This document shows positions 6,055-10,408 of a stretch of DNA of 10,408 nucleotides, piece after piece. Position 1 is the stretch's first letter; the number at the start of each line of letters is the position of its first letter. The stretch is taken from contig JAEZIH010000157.1 of assembly GCA_023416055.1 (NCBI GenBank), positions 1 through 10,408 on the forward strand, in the 5' to 3' direction. The translations under genes were made by a program, and so were the position numbers. A model generated the notes under the pieces. The model searched no databases. It was not told the DNA's origin and saw nothing but the letters and a program-made list of their open reading frames with translations. The DNA comes from Pseudomonadota bacterium. GTDB taxonomy: Bacteria; Pseudomonadota; Alphaproteobacteria; Caulobacterales; Caulobacteraceae.

Positions 6055-6863
6055 ACCGCTTTGTCGCTGCGGCCGGCGCGGCCCTTGCCCTGGTCGCCGC
6101 GCCCGGGCTCGCCCGGGGCGATGACACCCGTCCCCTGAGGGTCATGTCGCTCGACCAGTGCGGCGATCAATACGCCCTTGCCCTGGCGCCGGGTGCTGAA
6201 CTCGCACTCTCGCCTCGCGCGGATGACCCGGACTCATGGATGCGCAGAGCCGCCGAGGACCGGCGCCGCGTGCGTCCGACCCTTGAGGCTGCGGTCGGTT
6301 TTCAGCCGGACGTCGTGCTGCGCTATTGGGGGGGCGACGCTCGCATGCTTGTGCGCCTGGAGGCGGCCGGGGCGCGGGTCGTGACCATTGAGGACGCGGC
6401 GGACTTTGACGGAATACGCCGCAACATCCGCGCCGCGGCTGACGCGGTAGGCGCTACCGGGCGGGGAGAGGTCCTGATCGATCGCATGGACGCCCGCCTG
6501 GCGGAAGCCGCCCCAAAGCCCGGAGCTCCGCGGCGCTCGGCGCTTTACCTGACCGCGGGCGGCTTCACCGCCGGGCCAGGCTCGTTGATGGACGCCGTCC
6601 TTAGCGCGGGGGGACTAAGCAATCTGGTGCGCAAACCGGGCTTCGCGCCGGTCAGCGTGGAGCGTGTGGCGCTGTGGCGTCCGGCGCGGTTAGTGCTCGG
6701 TTTTTTCGACATGGCGCGCGGCGACTGGCGCGGACCAGGCCGTCATCCGGTCGTCGCGCGGGCAGCGAAGGGAAGGGTGGCCGCCCGCCTCCCGGCCGCC
6801 AGCCTGACCTGTCCGGCCTGGTTCGCCGCCGATGCGGCCGCCATGCTGAAGGAAGGCGCATGA
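6051..6863 (+). CDS. Periplasmic substrate-binding protein of a metal-chelate ABC importer (BtuF/FecB-like)
   Basis: A 270-residue exported protein that would capture a cobalamin, heme or ferric-siderophore-type ligand in the periplasm and hand it to the permease. A signal peptide covers about 1-23 (FVAAAGAALALVAAPGLARG). The mature part begins with RVMSLDQCGDQYALALAP, like the SLNxCxDQxxLAL start of a class III binding-protein group common next to FecCD permeases; Cys37 is the conserved cysteine there. Further signs are the PRADDPDSW segment, FQPDVVLRYWGGD near 84-96 and the second-lobe segment YLTAGGFTAGPGSLMDAVL at about 166-184. GTG 6051 overlaps the tetR stop by 4 bp and has only a weak ribosome site, so translation probably depends on coupling. 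The ligand cannot be told from sequence. No lipobox is seen, so it should be soluble. Confidence 0.87.
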   Translation: MNRFVAAAGAALALVAAPGLARGDDTRPLRVMSLDQCGDQYALALAPGAELALSPRADDPDSWMRRAAEDRRRVRPTLEAAVGFQPDVVLRYWGGDARMLVRLEAAGARVVTIEDAADFDGIRRNIRAAADAVGATGRGEVLIDRMDARLAEAAPKPGAPRRSALYLTAGGFTAGPGSLMDAVLSAGGLSNLVRKPGFAPVSVERVALWRPARLVLGFFDMARGDWRGPGRHPVVARAAKGRVAARLPAASLTCPAWFAADAAAMLKEGA

Positions 6864-7852
6864 GCCGCGCTTCCAGCCGGCTGGTCGCGGCGCTCGCCGC
6901 CCTTATCGCGCTGGCGGTGGCGGCGGCGGTGCTGTTCGGCGAGACAGCCTTCGGCCCCGCGGAGCTGATGCGGGCGGTCACGGACCCGGCCTCGGGTCCC
7001 GGCGAGGTCCTGTGGGCCGTGCGCACCCCTCGCGCCCTGACCGCCTTGATGGTCGGGGTCGCCCTGGGCCTGGCCGGAGCCGTGATGCAGGGCCTCTTGC
7101 GCAATCCCCTGGCGGAGCCCGGGGTGCTGGGCGTTTCGGCCTTCGCCGCCCTCGGCGCCGCATCAGCCATCGTTCTCGGCGGCGCCGCCATCCCGGGCGC
7201 GGTGGAGGTCGCGGCCATGCTCGGCGCCGCGTTGGCCGGTCTCATGCTGGTGGCCTTCTCCGCCCGCGTTCGCTCCCCGGAGGCCCTGATCCTGTTCGGC
7301 GTCGCCCTGTCCAGCTTCGCAGGGGCCGTCACCGCGCTGATCTTCAACCTCTCGCCGTCGCCCATCGCCACCGCCGAGGTGATGAACTGGCTGCTCGGCT
7401 CGGTGCAGAACCGCAGCTGGTTTGATGTCGGCTGGGTGACGCCGGCGACCCTGGCCGCCGCCGCCCTTGCGGTTCTGGCGGCCCCAGGCCTGCGCATGCT
7501 CAGTCTCGGCGAGGAGACCGCCAGGGCATCGGGCCTGCCCATGGCGCGGCTCAGGCTGCTCGCCCTGCTGGCGGCGGCGCTCGCTGCCGGAGCGGCCGTG
7601 GCCGTGGCCGGGGTGATCGGCTTCGTCGGTCTCGCCGCGCCGCATCTGGTGCGGACCGCTGTGCGCGGCGACCCCGGCCGGCTGCTGCTGCCCTCCGCCC
7701 TCGCTGGCGGCCTGATGCTGGTCCTCGCCGACCTGCTGGCGCGCGTCACCCCGACGGATCAGGAACTGAAGCTGGGCGTCTTCACCGCTCTTGTGGGTGC
7801 GCCGCTGTTCGCCCTGATCGCCTGGAAGGCGGCGCGGGAGTGGCGACTGTGA
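6860..7852 (+). CDS. FecCD/BtuC-family ABC transporter permease
   Basis: A 330-residue inner-membrane permease, expected to form a homodimer and carry the chelate from the binding protein into the cytoplasm. It has the family's normal length and about ten hydrophobic segments. Hallmarks are visible: RTPRALTALMVGVALGLAGA followed by VMQGLLRNPLAEPGVLGVSA (55-94), NWLLGSVQNRSW (176-187), GVIGFVGLAAPHLVR (251-265), LPSALAGGLMLVLADLLAR (277-295), and ELKLGVFTALVGAPLFALI (302-320), where most relatives have ELPVG at the start. ATG 6860 overlaps the binding-protein stop as ATGA, with AAGGA six bases upstream. The frame continues upstream to 6674, but that part duplicates the binding-protein coding and lacks similarity. 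The stop overlaps the ATPase start by 4 bp. Confidence 0.95.
   Translation: MSRASSRLVAALAALIALAVAAAVLFGETAFGPAELMRAVTDPASGPGEVLWAVRTPRALTALMVGVALGLAGAVMQGLLRNPLAEPGVLGVSAFAALGAASAIVLGGAAIPGAVEVAAMLGAALAGLMLVAFSARVRSPEALILFGVALSSFAGAVTALIFNLSPSPIATAEVMNWLLGSVQNRSWFDVGWVTPATLAAAALAVLAAPGLRMLSLGEETARASGLPMARLRLLALLAAALAAGAAVAVAGVIGFVGLAAPHLVRTAVRGDPGRLLLPSALAGGLMLVLADLLARVTPTDQELKLGVFTALVGAPLFALIAWKAAREWRL
7836..7840 (+). promoter_or_regulatory. Shine-Dalgarno site of the ATPase gene
   Basis: GGGAG within the final codons of the permease lies eight bases before GTG 7849. It selects that start over the in-frame GTG at 7840, which would overlap the site. Confidence 0.6.
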
Positions 7853-8616
7853 CGGCCTGGCTGGCCATGGAGCAGGCGACCGCCCGGCTCGGCGGACGCA
7901 CCGTGCTGGACGGCGCGGACCTGAGGGTCGCAACCGGCGAACTGGTCGCCCTCGTCGGCCCCAACGGCGCCGGCAAGTCCAGCCTGATCCGCGCCTTCGC
8001 CGGACTGTTGCCTTTGTCGGAAGGCGCGGCCCGCCTGGGCGGGGACGAGGTCGACGCCCTGTCCCCCCGCGAACGCGCCGCCCGCGCCGCCTACCTGCCG
8101 CAGGAGCGGCGCATCGCCTGGAATCTGCCGGCGGTAGAGGTGGCCGCCCTGGGCGCGCCCTTCCTCGCAGTCGCAGAGGCGCTGGCGGCGGCCCGCGCCG
8201 CCCTGGACGAGGTCGAGGTCGGCCAACTCGCCGACCGCGGCGTGGCCGAGATGTCGGGCGGCGAACGCGCCCGCGTCCTGCTGGCCCGCGCCCTGGCCGC
8301 ACCGTCCCGTGCCCTGCTCGCGGACGAGCCGATCGCCGGTCTCGATCCCGTGGCCCAGCTGATGGTGATGGAGCGCCTTCGCGCCCGCGCCGACGCCGGT
8401 CAGGCCGTCCTCGTCAGCCTGCATGACCTGCCGCTGGCGGCGCGCTTCGCGGACCGCGTGGCGGTGATGGATCATGGCCGCATCGCCGACGACGCCCCTC
8501 CGCTCCAGGCCCTCACCCCCAACATCTTGCGACGCGTCTTCGGCCTCGACGGGCGCTGGGTGGAGGGGCCGGACGGCCCCCTGCTGTCAGCGGGCCGGGC
8601 GCCGCCTCAGGGCTGA
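7849..8616 (+). CDS. ABC transporter ATP-binding protein of the metal-chelate importer (BtuD/FecE-like)
   Basis: A 255-residue cytoplasmic ATPase that powers the FecCD-type permease. All nucleotide-binding motifs are intact: Walker A GPNGAGKS at 37-44, Q-loop glutamine in YLPQER at 82-87, signature MSGGE at 135-139, Walker B ALLADEP with the catalytic Glu160, D-loop GLDP, and the switch histidine His192 in SLHDL. The helical subdomain between Q-loop and signature looks somewhat short: after VEVAALGAPF the usual GRxPH-like loop is missing. GTG 7849 is chosen because it overlaps the permease stop as GTGA and has GGGAG eight bases upstream; GTG 7840 would add three residues. It is the last gene of the operon, and its 3' end overlaps the opposite-strand transglycosylase gene by 10 bp, so there is no room for a terminator between them. 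Confidence 0.95.
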   Translation: MTAWLAMEQATARLGGRTVLDGADLRVATGELVALVGPNGAGKSSLIRAFAGLLPLSEGAARLGGDEVDALSPRERAARAAYLPQERRIAWNLPAVEVAALGAPFLAVAEALAAARAALDEVEVGQLADRGVAEMSGGERARVLLARALAAPSRALLADEPIAGLDPVAQLMVMERLRARADAGQAVLVSLHDLPLAARFADRVAVMDHGRIADDAPPLQALTPNILRRVFGLDGRWVEGPDGPLLSAGRAPPQG

Positions 8617-10408
8617 TAGGGGCGGGGGCCGGCGTTAGGCGAGACCCCGCGCCGCAGGTCGTCCGACAGCGTCAGGGGCGCCGAACCGCCGTTCAGCCGG
8701 GCCTTGTAGATGCTCATGTTCTCCATCACCCGCATCATGTAGTTGCGGGTCTCGGTGAACGGCGCGCACTCGATGAAGTCGACCGGATCGACCTGCCCGC
8801 GAGGATCGCCGCAGCGCGCGATCCACTGCGGCGGGCGCGCCGGACCGGCGTTGTAGGCGACGGTCGTCAGCAGCATCGAGCCCCCGAACCGGTTGGTCAG
8901 GTCGCCCAGGTGATAGCTGCCCAGCGTCATGTTGTAGTCGGGATCCCACAGCCGATCCGCCGAGTAGGGCATGCCCAGCTGCCGGGCGACCATGGAGGCC
9001 GTGGACGGCAGGAACTGCATCATGCCGCGGGCGTCGGCGCCCGAGCGGGCGCGGGGGTCGAAACTCGACTCCTGACGGGTGATGGCGAGGGTGAACTCAA
9101 GCGGGGCGGCGCCAGCAACCTGCGGCGGAATGCGCACGGGGTACTGCCGCTCCGGCATCAGGAAGCCGCGCTGGCTCGCGGCCCGGCCGACCATCATGGC
9201 GGTGAAGCCCTCGCCGTAGGCGCGCGACAGATCCATCAGCAGGGCGAGGTCGGTCGCGGTCGGCAGGTCGTCGTCCAGCTGATAGGCGAAGACCCGGAAC
9301 AGGCTGGCCTCGCCCGTCTCGCCCAGAATGCGCAGGGCGCGAACCATCTCGTTGGCCTCGAAGGCCGCGCGGTCGCCGTCGCTCGGAACCGGATCGCCGG
9401 GAAGGGTCAGGGTGCGGAGGCCCGCCTTCTCGGCGGCGAGTTGGCCATAGAAGCTCTGAATGTGCTGCGAACCGGCCCGGTAGTAGTCCACCGCCGCCGG
9501 CGTATTGCCCTGGGCCTCGGCTGCGCGACCCAGCCAGTAGAGGGCGCGGCCCTGGGTGATCGGCGTCGACGACGCGCGGCGCAAGGTCTCGAAATGCCCG
9601 GCCGCCCGGGCGGGGTCCTCCAGCTTGGTTAGCGCTACCCAGCCGGCGAAGAATTCGGCGTCGACCATGCGGTCGCCCGAGGTGAAGCCGTGGCCGGCCA
9701 TGGCGTCATAGGCGGCACGCCAGTTGCGGCGCTCCAGCGCGTCGAGGAAGTAGTTGCGGCGCTCGCTCCACAGCGTGTCCCGGCCGGCGTCATGGGTCGG
9801 GGCCGGGGGCAGGGCGCCGAGCAGGGCGAAGCCCTCCGACTGGCGGCTCTGCGAACGCAGGATGCGCACCCGCTCCAGGACGACCGCGGGGTCCATGGCC
9901 TGAGCCGGGGTCAGGCCGGCGACCACTGCGTCGGGGCTGTAGGCCGTACGCAATGACATGGCGGCGTCGGCCACGGCGCGGCGTTCAGGCGAGACCATCT
10001 GGGTCATCGCGCGCGTCGCCGGGCCGTGCGGCCCGAGCAGAAGCATGCTAAGCCGCGCTTCGTGGTCGGTCTGGGTAAGCCAGCCGCCCCAGCGGTTCAG
10101 GATGCGAGTCTGCAGCGGCTCGTCGAACGAGCGCGTCCGCCACCACTCGGTGATCAGGGCCCGGGCTTCGTCGCGCCGGCCTCGCTGCTCAAGCGCGTCG
10201 GTGAAAGCGATCGCGCCCTCCGCAGTCGTGGGCGGCGTGCTGGCGAACAGGGCCATCGCCGCGTCGGGGCCGGCGTAGGCCAGATCCAGCGCCCGTTCGG
10301 CGGCGGCGCGACGGCTGTCCCCGCGCGGCCAGCGGGCCATGCTGGTCTGGGCCGCCGCCAGGTCGCTGTAGGGCAGCTGGGCGGCGGAGGTGTCGATCAG
10401 CGCCCACT
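8607..10408 (-). CDS. slt: Soluble lytic murein transglycosylase (5' end outside window)
   Basis: The last 599 residues of a periplasmic enzyme that cleaves peptidoglycan between MurNAc and GlcNAc, leaving 1,6-anhydro-MurNAc ends. The frame is open to the right edge: 22 codons (WALIDTSAAQLPYS...) precede the first internal ATG at 10340, so that ATG is not the true start. The first ~420 residues are Ala-rich helical repeats, including RALYWLGRAAEAQGN and FYGQLAAEKAG, typical of the Slt70 superhelix. The catalytic SLT domain is at about 430-570: TRQESSFDPRA with the catalytic Glu (codon at 9069-9071), GADARGMMQFLPSTA, YNMTLGSYHLGDL and TTVAYNAGP, then an ETRNYMMRVMENM segment found at the end of this domain. 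The signal peptide must lie upstream of the window. Family assignment is firm; the choice among Slt-type names is by overall architecture. Confidence 0.93.
   Translation of the reverse strand, partial: WALIDTSAAQLPYSDLAAAQTSMARWPRGDSRRAAAERALDLAYAGPDAAMALFASTPPTTAEGAIAFTDALEQRGRRDEARALITEWWRTRSFDEPLQTRILNRWGGWLTQTDHEARLSMLLLGPHGPATRAMTQMVSPERRAVADAAMSLRTAYSPDAVVAGLTPAQAMDPAVVLERVRILRSQSRQSEGFALLGALPPAPTHDAGRDTLWSERRNYFLDALERRNWRAAYDAMAGHGFTSGDRMVDAEFFAGWVALTKLEDPARAAGHFETLRRASSTPITQGRALYWLGRAAEAQGNTPAAVDYYRAGSQHIQSFYGQLAAEKAGLRTLTLPGDPVPSDGDRAAFEANEMVRALRILGETGEASLFRVFAYQLDDDLPTATDLALLMDLSRAYGEGFTAMMVGRAASQRGFLMPERQYPVRIPPQVAGAAPLEFTLAITRQESSFDPRARSGADARGMMQFLPSTASMVARQLGMPYSADRLWDPDYNMTLGSYHLGDLTNRFGGSMLLTTVAYNAGPARPPQWIARCGDPRGQVDPVDFIECAPFTETRNYMMRVMENMSIYKARLNGGSAPLTLSDDLRRGVSPNAGPRPYQP

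Noticed and set aside
6652..8302. Long minus-strand frames (6652-7749 and 7163-8302) opposite the permease and ATPase genes.
   Set aside because: Low-complexity Arg/Ala/Gly translations without domains; the plus-strand genes carry complete family signatures.
10338..10340. ATG 10340 as the start of the lytic transglycosylase.
   Set aside because: The frame stays open to the window edge with similar helical coding sequence and there is no signal peptide after this ATG, so the gene continues beyond the window.
1..10408. Mobile elements, CRISPR arrays, tRNA or rRNA genes, att sites, toxin-antitoxin or defence genes.
   Set aside because: No transposase, integrase, repeat-spacer pattern, long inverted repeats or RNA gene was recognisable. 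The gene content is housekeeping plus one importer operon.

Overview
This window reads as chromosomal DNA from a GC-rich alphaproteobacterium, most likely of the Caulobacterales (Caulobacter, Brevundimonas or Phenylobacterium type). The evidence is the very high GC content, closely packed genes with GTG and TTG start options, candidate promoters resembling the Caulobacter housekeeping TTGaCGS / GCTANAWC pattern, a TTAACCAT octamer like a CtrA half-site, and few GANTC (CcrM) sites. Genus placement is inference. No tRNA, rRNA, CRISPR array, insertion sequence or phage gene was seen, and the window is almost entirely coding; its longest gene-free stretch is about 99 bp.

Layout from left to right. 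(1) Plus strand, 1-961: the 3' end of dnaE (replicative DNA polymerase III alpha subunit), overlapping by one base a small GFA-family zinc protein gene. (2) Minus strand, 5328 down to 962: a family 2 membrane glycosyltransferase, an RlmI-like SAM methyltransferase without a PUA domain, a SpoU-family RNA 2'-O-methyltransferase, then a secreted PDZ/S41 peptidase after a 65 bp gap. (3) A compact divergent control region, 5329-5427, with two back-to-back candidate promoters, a perfect 10 bp palindrome, a CtrA-like half-site and one GANTC site. (4) Plus strand, 5428-8616: a four-gene unit of TetR-type regulator, periplasmic binding protein, FecCD/BtuC-type permease and ATPase. Each of its three junctions is a 4 bp GTGA or ATGA overlap. 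(5) Minus strand, 10408 down to 8607: a soluble lytic transglycosylase whose 5' end lies beyond the window; its 3' end overlaps the ATPase gene by 10 bp.

How the genes work together. The ABC genes make a complete inner-membrane importer for a metal chelate (cobalamin, heme or ferric siderophore), with its own TetR regulator as the first gene. The outer-membrane TonB-dependent receptor normally needed is not in the window. The glycosyltransferase, the S41 protease and the lytic transglycosylase act in or on the cell envelope. DnaE and the two methyltransferases are informational genes. The most interesting part is the TetR-headed importer and the shared control region, where cell-cycle (CtrA/CcrM) and ligand (TetR) inputs may meet. 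The rest looks like ordinary chromosome backbone.
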